Assembly: GCA_910587305.1 (NCBI GenBank)
Contig: CAJUKV010000099.1
Coordinates: 1-6,161, forward strand
Length of the DNA: 6,161 nt
Direction: 5' to 3'
Source: an uncultured Lachnospiraceae bacterium
Lineage (GTDB): Bacteria; Bacillota; Clostridia; Lachnospirales; Lachnospiraceae
Below, one piece after another: positions 1-5,578 of the stretch. Below the pieces are notes generated by a model. It did not search any database. It saw only the letters and a list, made by a program, of their open reading frames with translations, and was not told the origin of the DNA. The translations under genes and the position numbers were made by a program. Numbering within the stretch: the first letter of the stretch is position 1; each line of letters starts with the position of its first letter.

Positions 1-108
1 TCTGAAACAATCATTCTGCGTCAATGTACCAGAAACTTAATTTTCGTTGTACTAGAGCATGTTTGCAACGATCAGGCACATGAATTTGCAGAGGAAGGAG
101 AGGATTAG
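1..108 (+). CDS. 3' end of an unidentified gene (partial)
   Basis: Frame 1 is open from the first base to a TAG at 106-108 and gives 35 residues, starting SETIILRQC and ending EFAEEGED. The acidic tail and the close fit to the next gene suggest a real coding end: its stop lies 3 bp before the HIT ATG, and the HIT ribosome site lies inside it. The fragment is too short to assign a family, and the beginning is outside the window. A chance open frame of this length is possible, so confidence is moderate. Confidence 0.5.
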   Translation, partial: SETIILRQCTRNLIFVVLEHVCNDQAHEFAEEGED

Positions 109-111
109 ATA

Positions 112-531
112 ATGAAGGATAATAATTGTGGATATTGCCAGGGTGGCGAGCTTTTGGCCAAATTTGGCATTAAAATTTGTGATTTGGATGTAAGCCAGCT
201 GATTTTATTTAAAGAACAGAGCAAACCGGGCAGATGTATTGTGGCATATAAAGATCATGTCAGCTAGATTGTGGATATCAGCGACGAAGACCGAAACCGC
301 CTTTTTGCAGACGTTGCAAGGGCCGCTAAGGCACTCCATAAGGCGTTTGCGCCGGATAAGGTGAACTATGGCGCTTACGGAGACACGGGCTGCCACTTAC
401 ATATGCATCTGGTTCCCAAGTATAAGGGACAGGATGAGTGGGGCGGCGTGTTCCGGATGAATCCGGACAAAAAGTATTTGAGCGAGGCCGAATATGAGGA
501 AATGATTGCGAAGATCCGCGAGAGCCTATAG
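112..531 (+). pseudogene. HIT-family (histidine triad) hydrolase, interrupted by an in-frame TAG
   Basis: HIT proteins are small nucleotide-binding hydrolases or transferases acting on nucleoside phosphoramidates and dinucleotides. ATG at 112 follows GGAAGGAGAGG at good spacing. The N-terminus has a CGYC pair (residues 6-9), then ILFKEQSKPGRCIVAYKDHVS; a TAG at 265-267 (codon 52) breaks the frame. The same frame continues as IVDISDEDR and carries the triad CHLHMHLVP with His95, His97 and His99 (numbering through the TAG), ending at TAG 529-531. The expected residue at the break is probably Glu (HVSEIVDIS), so a single GAG-to-TAG change would explain it. Total length of about 139 codons is normal for the family. 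A GTG at 271 could restart translation, but the 86-aa product would lack the N-terminal half of the fold. TAG ends other genes here (152-aa gene, third RAMP, 129-aa gene), so recoding is unlikely. A sequencing error remains possible. Confidence 0.85.
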
Positions 532-567
532 AAATTCTCTCACAGGCATTTTCTTATAGACATTTTT

Positions 568-675
568 ATAGGATATCAGGTTTTGTTTTCAGCTTTGGCT
601 GATGACAAGTTCTTCCAGATCAAAGCTTATGATTTTCTTAAGTTCATCTAAGGAAGTTTCAACCTGATATCCTAT
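568..675. repeat. 15-bp perfect inverted repeat, arms 568-582 and 661-675
   Basis: The left arm, ATAGGATATCAGGTT at 568-582, lies between the HIT and ybaK stops. Its exact reverse complement is at 661-675 inside ybaK, where it encodes IGYQV on the minus strand. The arms are 78 bp apart. On the plus strand the right arm is followed by TTTT, so a long-loop hairpin could sit at the end of the HIT transcript. It may instead be a relic of a small inverted duplication of ybaK sequence. Confidence 0.6.
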
Positions 676-1077
676 TTTTCCTGCGCTGAAAATGATGGTG
701 TCAAAATTCGAGGCCGACAGATCCAGTACGGTTCTAAACGGTTTTTTCATTCCAACCGGAGAACAGCCGCCGTGAATGTATCCGGTCAATGCAAGCAGTT
801 CTTTTGATTTGATCATGCTGATATTTTTCTCACCAACACAGTGGGCTGCTTTTTTCAGATCCAGTTCTTTGTCCACAGGAATCATAAACACAAAGTGATT
901 CCCCGAATTGCCCACGGTCACCAACGTTTTAAATACCCGCCGGGGATCCTGATTCAGAACAGTGGCAACATCAATGCCGCTGATCACATCGGTATCCGCA
1001 TAGCAGTAAGTCTGATATACAATCTTTTTCTGATCGAAAAGTCTCATAACGTTTGTTTTTTCCGTTGTCTTTTTCAA
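589..1077 (-). CDS. ybaK: Cys-tRNA(Pro)/Cys-tRNA(Cys) deacylase, YbaK/EbsC family
   Basis: YbaK/EbsC proteins are cytoplasmic trans-editing enzymes that hydrolyse Cys-tRNA(Pro) formed when ProRS mischarges tRNA(Pro) with cysteine. The protein has the family run of blocks in order: KTNVMRLFDQKKI near the N-terminus, TDVISGIDVA, DPRRVFKTLVT with the conserved Lys of the editing pocket, FVFMIPVDKELDLKKAA, GYIHGGCSPVGMKKPF (the Gly/Ser/Pro loop) and FSAGKIGYQVE. Its length of about 162 aa is normal and the stop is TGA at 589-591. I prefer a TTG start at 1075-1077, because GGACGGTGA lies about 6 nt before it and the protein then begins (M)KKTTEKTNVMR, as in relatives. A GTG at 1084-1086 would add three residues but overlaps that ribosome site. 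The gene is intact, transcribed alone and convergent with the HIT pseudogene. Confidence 0.93.
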   Translation of the reverse strand: MKKTTEKTNVMRLFDQKKIVYQTYCYADTDVISGIDVATVLNQDPRRVFKTLVTVGNSGNHFVFMIPVDKELDLKKAAHCVGEKNISMIKSKELLALTGYIHGGCSPVGMKKPFRTVLDLSASNFDTIIFSAGKIGYQVETSLDELKKIISFDLEELVISQS

Positions 1078-1150
1078 AATTATCACCGTCCATTCTGCAA
1101 AATTTTAAGGGAAGCCGGATTTGCTGCGCCGCCCTTGCGGAACATTTCCT

Positions 1151-1166
1151 GGACAGAACATTGTCC
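1151..1166 (-). promoter_or_regulatory. Small hairpin or operator-like palindrome in the ybaK leader
   Basis: GGACA-N6-TGTCC forms perfect 5-bp arms between the predicted ybaK promoter and its start codon. It could be a repressor half-site pair or a leader hairpin. Arms this short can occur by chance, so this is only a candidate. Confidence 0.25.
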
Positions 1167-1185
1167 CTGCTAAGGCCGCCCTTTC

Positions 1186-1215
1186 AAAATACCACATTTT
1201 AAATGTTTCCGTCAA
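1186..1215 (-). promoter_or_regulatory. Candidate sigma-A promoter of ybaK
   Basis: Read on the minus strand, TTGACG (1210-1215) is a 5/6 match to the -35 box. TATTTT (1186-1191) is a 4/6 match to the -10 box, with an 18-bp spacer. This predicts a leader of roughly 90-100 nt before the ybaK start. It was found by eye only. Confidence 0.5.
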
Positions 1216-1245
1216 CTGAGGATAAAAAATTGTCCTGCCCAAATA

Positions 1246-1320
1246 TAACTATTCACGGCCCAATGTCATTAAGTTTAGCGTCCGCAGCCGTTAACTTAAT
1301 GATACTTGGCTGAATAGTTA
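1246..1320. mobile_element. Imperfect palindromic element, MITE-like or IS-end relic
   Basis: The element is bounded by perfect 10-bp inverted arms, TAACTATTCA (1246-1255) and TGAATAGTTA (1311-1320). Inside, TCATTAAGTT (1266-1275) pairs with AACTTAATGA (1293-1302), and the stretches between the two stems pair with a few mismatches. The whole can fold into one long stem with a loop of about 17 nt. There is no T-run after it and the stem is AT-rich, so it does not look like a terminator. It carries no ORF. It lies exactly where the Csx10-type gene is broken (homology resumes at about 1336), which suggests insertion or a deletion end point. I see no clear target-site duplication, so its mobile nature is inferred. 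Confidence 0.5.
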
Positions 1321-1335
1321 CCAAACATGCCCTAA

Positions 1336-1641
1336 AGAATCAGGCTTCCTACCGGCAGGTACCGGTTAATAAAGGTATTTAAACAGCAGGAGATTCTTAG
1401 AGGGTATGACACCTCCAAGTCCACGGAAAAGGAGATGCGCAGGCAGGGACGGCTGGTGGTTAAGGCCGGAGCGGTATTTGTATATCAGGTTCCGGCAGGG
1501 GAAATTGATGCAAAGGAATTGCTGGAGCTGGAAGAGGGAGGAATTGGAGAACAGATAAAGCACGGGTTTGGAAAGATACGTGTCTGCGATGATTTCCATA
1601 TCCGGTACGATGTTTTGAAGGGGGGAAGCGGGAATGGATGA
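1336..1641 (+). pseudogene. csx10: C-terminal remnant of a Csx10-like RAMP (Cas5-type subunit of type III-D CRISPR)
   Basis: Frame 1 is open from 1336, just after a TAA at 1333, to TGA 1639-1641, giving about 101 residues. The C-terminus has the Csx10/RAMP signature: LVVKAGAVFVYQ (a buried strand), then LLELEEGGIGEQIKHGFGKIRV, a glycine-rich loop ending GFG. The preceding LPTGRYRLIKVFKQQEILRGYDTS also reads as coding, although the first ATG is only at 1435 with AAGGAG abutting it, which is poor spacing. Full Csx10 proteins are several times longer, so the start and N-terminal RAMP fold are missing. In type III-D complexes Csx10 acts as the Cas5-like subunit holding the crRNA 5' tag. The stop overlaps the next gene by 8 nt, so this was the head of the operon or followed a lost upstream gene. 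It could be another RAMP class with a similar loop; the assignment rests on motif recall. Confidence 0.65.
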
Positions 1642-2092
1642 AGGGGTAAGATTTGCATGTGTTAAAGTGATGAAGCAGAAAACAAATGTATTTATAAGTG
1701 AAATAAACCATTTGATGGAGGAGGAGGGAGTCGGTAAAGTTTTAAGGCAGGGAAACATAGGCGGTAAGGAAAAACCGCCGGGAAGAACCCAGTTTAAAGC
1801 CCTTATGGATGCCGCAGGTGAAGCCTCCTGCATAGAAGAACTGCTGCTGTTTTTGTCTTATCAAAAATCCAAGGGAGGGGGATGGCAAATAAAATGCGGC
1901 GGCAATGAGGATATTTCACAAAAGATATCAAAATCCCTTATGAAAATTCAGGAAGATGTTTTTGACGCAATTGAAAAGGAGGCAAAAGCCGGCAGGATAA
2001 CACAGGAAGATGAAAGAATAATAAGGCTGGAAATTGCAGAAAAGTATATGGGCTATTTATATTGGAAAGCGTCTGTTGAGAGCAGAAGCTAG
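1634..2092 (+). CDS. 152-aa protein, candidate Cas11/Csm2-like small subunit
   Basis: The ATG at 1634 overlaps the Csx10-like stop by 8 nt and follows a GGGGGGAAG-type ribosome site; the stop is TAG. The first ~47 residues are basic and variable. From residue 48 the protein looks all-helical: PPGRTQFKALMDAAGEAS, then CIEELLLFLSYQKSKGGGW (66-84), a long amphipathic stretch, and a C-terminal EIAEKYMGYLYWK (about 133-145). Position in a type III operon, size, helical character and the Q-F-x-x-L…A…EEL…F…YQ pattern all fit the small subunit (Cas11), which packs along the Cas7 filament in type III complexes. This is inference from pattern and context; I see no catalytic motif. It could instead be an unrelated accessory protein. 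Confidence 0.6.
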   Translation: MDEGVRFACVKVMKQKTNVFISEINHLMEEEGVGKVLRQGNIGGKEKPPGRTQFKALMDAAGEASCIEELLLFLSYQKSKGGGWQIKCGGNEDISQKISKSLMKIQEDVFDAIEKEAKAGRITQEDERIIRLEIAEKYMGYLYWKASVESRS

Positions 2093-2104
2093 GGAGGAAC
2101 AAAA

Positions 2105-2935
2105 ATGTTTCATAAATTTGTAAACAGATATGTAATAGAAGGAAAGCTGGTTGCCGTAACGGCGCTGCATATCGGGGCGGCGGAGGATGTATTTAAGCCG
2201 GATGGCTGTAGGAATCCTTTTTTTCGCAATGCCAATGGGCTGCCCATGATTCCGGGTTCCTCCTTAAAAGGAGCTATGCGCAGTTTCCTGGAACAGTTCC
2301 TTTTAAGCGAATCAGGAAAAGACATGCTGCTTACCGGTGAGAATCATATTCCCGCAGGGACCTGTACAGGACAGGCTCCTTGTATCGATCCTGCTAAAGA
2401 TGAAAAGTTGAAGAAAATGCTGAAAAAAAAGGATGGCAGCGCTTCCCTTAAGTTGTCAGAATATCTTTTTGGGACGCCGGGCGGGGAAAAGGGCAGGCTC
2501 TGTTTGGTATGCAGGCTCTTTGGGTCGCCATACAGCGCCGCAAAATTCAGTGTGAGAGATGCCAGGGTAATAGAAAATACATTTCAGAGAGCCTTTGAGA
2601 TCCGCAGCGGCGTAAGCATTGACAGGGATTTCGGGACGGGAATCAGCGGAAGAAAATATGACGTGGAAGTAGTGCCCGAGGGGACGGCGTTTTCATTTCG
2701 TGCAGTTTTGGAGAATGGGGATAAAAAGGAATGGGAGGCCATAAAACTGCTGTTAAAGGCAATGGAAATTGGTATGGTGTCAATAGGCGGAATGAAATCA
2801 AGGGGCCTGGGGGAAGTAAGGATACAGGATGTCAGGTTTCAGCATATCAATGAAAAGAACATAGCGGGATACCTTTCAGGAGAGGAAATCGGTTTTCAAC
2901 ATTTAGAAGAGACGGACATTCAGGAGGGGAAATGA
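2105..2935 (+). CDS. Csm3/Cas7-like RAMP protein 1 (276 aa)
   Basis: Cas7-type RAMPs polymerise along the crRNA and form the backbone of type III effector complexes. The start follows GGAGG at 7-nt spacing, 12 bp after the previous gene. Motifs in order: ALHIGAAED (21-28), the signature PMIPGSSLKGAMRS (47-60), Cys87 and Cys93, CLVCRLFGS (133-141), RSGVSIDR (167-174) and the G-loop GGMKSRGLGEV (228-238). Cys87/93/133/136 could bind zinc. Aligned with Csm3, the position of catalytic Asp33 (D-S-P in S. thermophilus) falls on Arg36 in CRNPFF. Asp33 lies three residues earlier and may or may not substitute, so this subunit may not cleave target RNA. The protein is full length for a single RAMP domain. 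Its stop overlaps the next ATG as ATGA, so translation is probably coupled. I cannot tell which Cas7 position it fills in the complex. Confidence 0.88.
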   Translation: MFHKFVNRYVIEGKLVAVTALHIGAAEDVFKPDGCRNPFFRNANGLPMIPGSSLKGAMRSFLEQFLLSESGKDMLLTGENHIPAGTCTGQAPCIDPAKDEKLKKMLKKKDGSASLKLSEYLFGTPGGEKGRLCLVCRLFGSPYSAAKFSVRDARVIENTFQRAFEIRSGVSIDRDFGTGISGRKYDVEVVPEGTAFSFRAVLENGDKKEWEAIKLLLKAMEIGMVSIGGMKSRGLGEVRIQDVRFQHINEKNIAGYLSGEEIGFQHLEETDIQEGK

Positions 2936-3798
2936 TGCGGGAATTAAAGAATGAAGCCAGAATATCTGTTTTACTGTATACCGGAAGCGCCCTTGCAATC
3001 AGAAGTGCCCAGGGAAGAAAATTAGACCCCACCCAGCCTGATATGCAGTGCTTGAAAAGCCGATATCAGGGGAAAGAAGTGCCTATCATACCAGGGAGCA
3101 GCCTAAAAGGCGTCATCAGGAGCAGGTATGAAAAAATAGTAAGTTTATTTGGCGGAAAGTGCTGTAATATTTTTGACAGACAAAATGTCTGCAGCAATCC
3201 TAAAGGCTGGGATAAAAAAACGTATGAAGAAAAACAAAAATATGTGAGGCAAAGAATTTGCCCGGCCTGTCAGTTATTTGGGTCGCAGATTATTGCGGCC
3301 AGGATTTCTATTGCAGATGCCTATCCTGTTGGGGACTGTGTTCTGGGAGAACGTACCGGGGTGGGAATAAACCGAATTACCGGAGCGGCGCAGGATAAAG
3401 CGCTGTATGATTTTGAGGTAGTGGAGGACGGAAAATTCCAGGTGGAAATAACGCTAAAAAATTATGAGCTGTACCAGATGAAACTTCTCCTGTATGTTTT
3501 AAAAGACCTGAATGATGGATATGTAACCCTTGGCTCCGCCTCAACAAGGGGAAATGGCCGTATGAAGGTGGAGGAGATGGAAATTAGCCTGCGCGAATAC
3601 AGAAAAAATGTTACAGGATGGAGGGGAGCGGAGGATGCACAGGAGATCCCGCTAAGTGGGAAATATGGGAAAGGATATGAGTGGGCGCAGCCTTTTTATG
3701 GGGAAATAAAACTGCAAGAGTGCAAAATAGACGAAATATTGGATATTTGCAAAGAAGTGGATATTCGAAATAAAGTGAGGAGGGACATGAATGTCTAA
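2932..3798 (+). CDS. Csm3/Cas7-like RAMP protein 2 (288 aa), likely cleavage-competent
   Basis: This is a Cas7-type crRNA-binding backbone subunit. Starts at 2932 or 2935 (ATGATG) follow GGAGGGG. Motifs: LAIRSAQG (21-28), VPIIPGSSLKGVIRS (50-64), a Cys cluster CC at 77-78 with C87, CPACQLFGS (110-118), TGVGINRITG (142-151) and G-loop GSASTRGNGRM (201-211). Asp37 in PDMQCLKS aligns with Csm3 Asp33, allowing a 2-residue longer loop before PGSS, so this is the one RAMP of the three with the expected target-RNA cleavage Asp. Asp32 is also close. The final ~60 residues, after the RAMP core, are charged and contain WAQPFYGEIKL; their role is unknown. The stop overlaps the next gene by 8 nt. The RAMP class is certain, the subunit role inferred. 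Confidence 0.88.
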   Translation: MMRELKNEARISVLLYTGSALAIRSAQGRKLDPTQPDMQCLKSRYQGKEVPIIPGSSLKGVIRSRYEKIVSLFGGKCCNIFDRQNVCSNPKGWDKKTYEEKQKYVRQRICPACQLFGSQIIAARISIADAYPVGDCVLGERTGVGINRITGAAQDKALYDFEVVEDGKFQVEITLKNYELYQMKLLLYVLKDLNDGYVTLGSASTRGNGRMKVEEMEISLREYRKNVTGWRGAEDAQEIPLSGKYGKGYEWAQPFYGEIKLQECKIDEILDICKEVDIRNKVRRDMNV

Positions 3799-4792
3799 AC
3801 AGCAGCCTTTTCTTTGTGATAAGCCTTACGAATTTGTCCCTTTGCTGGAAAAGTGCGAAAAAGAAAAATACAGCAGCCATAATTTAGTGGAAAAGGATAC
3901 CTATAGCGGAAAGCTGAAGCTGGAGATATTGGTGGAATCCCCGTTACATATTGGGAGCAGGCAGCAGGATTACGACGAGTATGGCAGCGTGATAAAAAAA
4001 CAGATGCGCAGGAATGGATGTATCATTGTTCCAGGCAGCAGCCTGAAAGGGGTGGTGCGCTCTATTGCGGAGGCTGTTTCTTACAGCTGCGCGGTGAAGG
4101 CGCCATATCAGGAGCTGGAGAGGTTGCTGCCGCCCTTAAACAATACGGCCTGCAAAAATATAAATAAGGAGGGGCTGTGTATAACCTGCTCTATTTTTGG
4201 CATGGCGGGCAGGAAGGACAGCTATCGGGGAAAGGTTCAGTTTGAGGAATTTGTCATGAAAAGCGGCAGTACGGTATATGAAAAGCTCCCCCCATTGAAA
4301 AGCCCTTCCTGTGATAAAGTGTGTTATTTTGCCGGCACTGAAAAAGAAGGGGAGCGTCAAAAGACGGGATTTTTGGGAAGAAAGTTTTACGGCACAGGCA
4401 GGGAAGCTCAGATAGAGTCAAATGAAAAGAGCAGATACGAAATGATTGCGCCGGGGAGCGTACTGGAAGGGGAAGTAATATTCCAAAATTTAAGGAAAGA
4501 AGAAGGAAAGGTGCTGTTTTATGCTTTAGGTATCGGGCATCATTTTACTATGAAATTAGGTTATGGAAAACCCTTAGGATACGGAGAGACGAAGGTTATC
4601 CTGAAAGAGGTGGAGACCCTTGCAAAGTGGTATCCGTCGCAGAGGAAACTCAGTGTGGATATGGTGAAAAATTGGGCGGAGGAATACAGGTCGGACAGCC
4701 CTGCCGAAATCAAAAAGGCTCTGCAAGAATTTGAGAGGATCATGGGGATAAAAGATCATGCGAAGGGATCAGGTGTTACAGACAGCAATTAG
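3791..4792 (+). CDS. Larger RAMP protein 3 (333 aa) with N-terminal extension
   Basis: This is another RAMP-superfamily crRNA-binding subunit. The ATG at 3791 follows GAGGAGGGAC and lies within the end of the previous gene. About 38 residues precede the first strand (GKLKLEILVESPLHIGS, 40-56), so there is an N-terminal extension. Core motifs: IIVPGSSLKGVVRS (78-91), Cys121, CITCSIFG (130-137), GKVQFEEF (147-154), FLGRKFYGTGRE (194-205) and the G-loop KLGYGKPLGYGE (255-266). The last two resemble the RAMP group in which a G-R-K-F-Y-type block and a K-L-G-x-x-K-P-L-G loop occur together, unlike simple Csm3. At the Csm3 Asp33 position I read Tyr64 with Asp62 and Glu63 adjacent, so catalytic status is unclear. 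A ~55-residue charged helical tail ends at TAG and overlaps the next gene. It could be a distinct position, such as a terminal cap of the filament. Confidence 0.87.
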   Translation: MSKQQPFLCDKPYEFVPLLEKCEKEKYSSHNLVEKDTYSGKLKLEILVESPLHIGSRQQDYDEYGSVIKKQMRRNGCIIVPGSSLKGVVRSIAEAVSYSCAVKAPYQELERLLPPLNNTACKNINKEGLCITCSIFGMAGRKDSYRGKVQFEEFVMKSGSTVYEKLPPLKSPSCDKVCYFAGTEKEGERQKTGFLGRKFYGTGREAQIESNEKSRYEMIAPGSVLEGEVIFQNLRKEEGKVLFYALGIGHHFTMKLGYGKPLGYGETKVILKEVETLAKWYPSQRKLSVDMVKNWAEEYRSDSPAEIKKALQEFERIMGIKDHAKGSGVTDSN

Positions 4793-5147
4793 AAAGAATC
4801 TACAAAGAGGAGAAGTGAGCGCGTCTGCCTTTTCGGCGGTACATCAATGCATCAGCGCAGTAAATATTACAGAGTGGACAGATGAACAAAAAAAGGAAAA
4901 GCTGATAAGAAATCTGCAAAGCTTTTGGCGGGGGAAAAGCGAATTTGTCGATGGCTGTAAGCGGGAGCATATTCAAAAGATTATTAAGACGGCGTTTGGC
5001 ATAAACAGTGATACGGCCGGTTCCCTTGGCCAGGATATACGTTCCTTTACTTTCAAGGAGCTGTATTTGTATTATTGTTATATAGAGCGGATAGCAAAAA
5101 GCGACGTATATTTTTCAGATACCATATGGGAATTTTCCATAAAGTAG
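4758..5147 (+). CDS. 129-aa protein of unknown function, last gene of the RAMP operon
   Basis: I do not recognise this protein. It is basic and predicted mostly helical. Visible blocks are RKNLQRGEVSASAFSAVHQC near the start, EQKKEKLIRNLQSFWRG in the middle, GINSDTAGSLGQDIRSFTFKEL and YLYYCYIERIAKS near the end. There is no signal peptide, membrane segment, Cys pair or nuclease motif. The ATG at 4758 overlaps the third RAMP by 35 nt. A GTG at 4773, with AAGGG about 7 nt upstream, would shorten the overlap to 20 nt and give a 124-aa protein. Overlap with the RAMP gene ties it to the operon. Possible roles are a second small subunit, a regulator or an accessory protein; none is shown by the sequence. 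The gene ends 28 bp before a terminator. Confidence 0.75.
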   Translation: MRRDQVLQTAIRKNLQRGEVSASAFSAVHQCISAVNITEWTDEQKKEKLIRNLQSFWRGKSEFVDGCKREHIQKIIKTAFGINSDTAGSLGQDIRSFTFKELYLYYCYIERIAKSDVYFSDTIWEFSIK

Positions 5148-5175
5148 AAAAATAATTTAACACTATCCGTAATCA

Positions 5176-5205
5176 CCCGGCAGAAATGCCGGGCTTTTCT
5201 TTTTT
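5176..5205 (+). terminator. Rho-independent terminator closing the RAMP operon
   Basis: CCCGGCA (5176-5182), GAAA loop, TGCCGGG (5187-5193): a perfect 7-bp GC-rich stem with a stable tetraloop, followed by CTTTTCTTTTTT. Almost the same hairpin recurs at 5523-5547 after the next gene, so it belongs to a repeated intergenic cassette rather than being specific to the RAMP genes. Confidence 0.92.
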
Positions 5206-5228
5206 ATTATCCCCATTTACAGTCATAC

Positions 5229-5248
5229 GCACAGGAAACCTGTGCCGG
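5229..5248 (+). promoter_or_regulatory. Second hairpin of intergenic cassette, copy 1
   Basis: GCACAGG (5229-5235), AAA loop, CCTGTGC (5239-5245), then CGG. The stem is a perfect 7 bp with no T-run after it, and it stands about 40 bp before the next start codon. The equivalent hairpin at 5579-5596 has the same CTGTGCCGG end but a different loop and a shorter stem. It may be a leader structure, protein-binding site or mRNA 5' stabiliser for the following gene. Confidence 0.6.
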
Positions 5249-5289
5249 TCACTGAACTAAAAGGACCCTTTTAGGAAATGGAGGCATGA

Positions 5290-5484
5290 ATGATGAACTG
5301 TACTGCAACAAGGAAACTGAGGCTAAAGGATATCCATAATAACAGTTACAACACTGACGAGATTCTTGAACTGCTCAAAGATTTTGAGGGCACAGATAAC
5401 TATGCCGGTGCATTATCCTTTGTATGCCTGCTTCTGGGCACGGCGCCGGAAAAAATCTGGACGATGTTTGAATATGTAGAGTGA
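5290..5484 (+). CDS. 64-aa small protein, mobile-element style, function unknown
   Basis: Two consecutive ATGs (5290, 5293) follow GGAGG at 5280-5284 with 5 or 8 nt spacing; the stop is TGA. The sequence has a basic N-terminus (TRKLRLKDIHNNSYN), an acidic helix NTDEILELLKDFEG, and a hydrophobic helix YAGALSFVCLLLG followed by PEKIWTMFEYVE. It is too short for a confident membrane or soluble call. I do not recognise a named family. Small helical proteins like this sit in strings in clostridial integrative conjugative elements, each with its own terminator, which is the arrangement here. Confidence 0.7.
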   Translation: MMNCTATRKLRLKDIHNNSYNTDEILELLKDFEGTDNYAGALSFVCLLLGTAPEKIWTMFEYVE

Positions 5485-5522
5485 CTGGTTCAGGCGGAAA
5501 ACAATGCTGGCCATATACTCTC

Positions 5523-5547
5523 CCCGGCAGGAATGCCGGGCTTTTTT
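5523..5547 (+). terminator. Rho-independent terminator after the 64-aa gene
   Basis: CCCGGCA (5523-5529), GGAA loop, TGCCGGG (5534-5540), then C and six T. Stem arms are identical to the 5176 terminator, and one loop base differs. Confidence 0.92.
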
Positions 5548-5578
5548 CCGCTTTCCCATTTTCAATGCACACCTTTCT

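Noticed and set aside
265..267. TAG recoding (pyrrolysine or suppressor)
   Set aside because: TAG is the normal stop of several genes in the window, and HIT proteins have no known recoded position here; a simple GAG-to-TAG change is enough.
841..1173. Plus-strand ORF of 110 aa opposite ybaK
   Set aside because: Antisense shadow of a clear YbaK gene; no family resemblance and a Cys/His/Ile-rich composition typical of shadow frames.
1291..1312. Promoter for the RAMP operon inside the palindrome (TTAACT…AATAGT)
   Set aside because: Both boxes are weak and their bases are dictated by the inverted repeat; not convincing.
1366..1833. Minus-strand ORF of 155 aa across the Csx10 remnant and the small-subunit gene
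   Set aside because: The plus strand carries motif-bearing, overlapping genes with ribosome sites; the minus product is Pro/Ser/Leu-rich low-information sequence.
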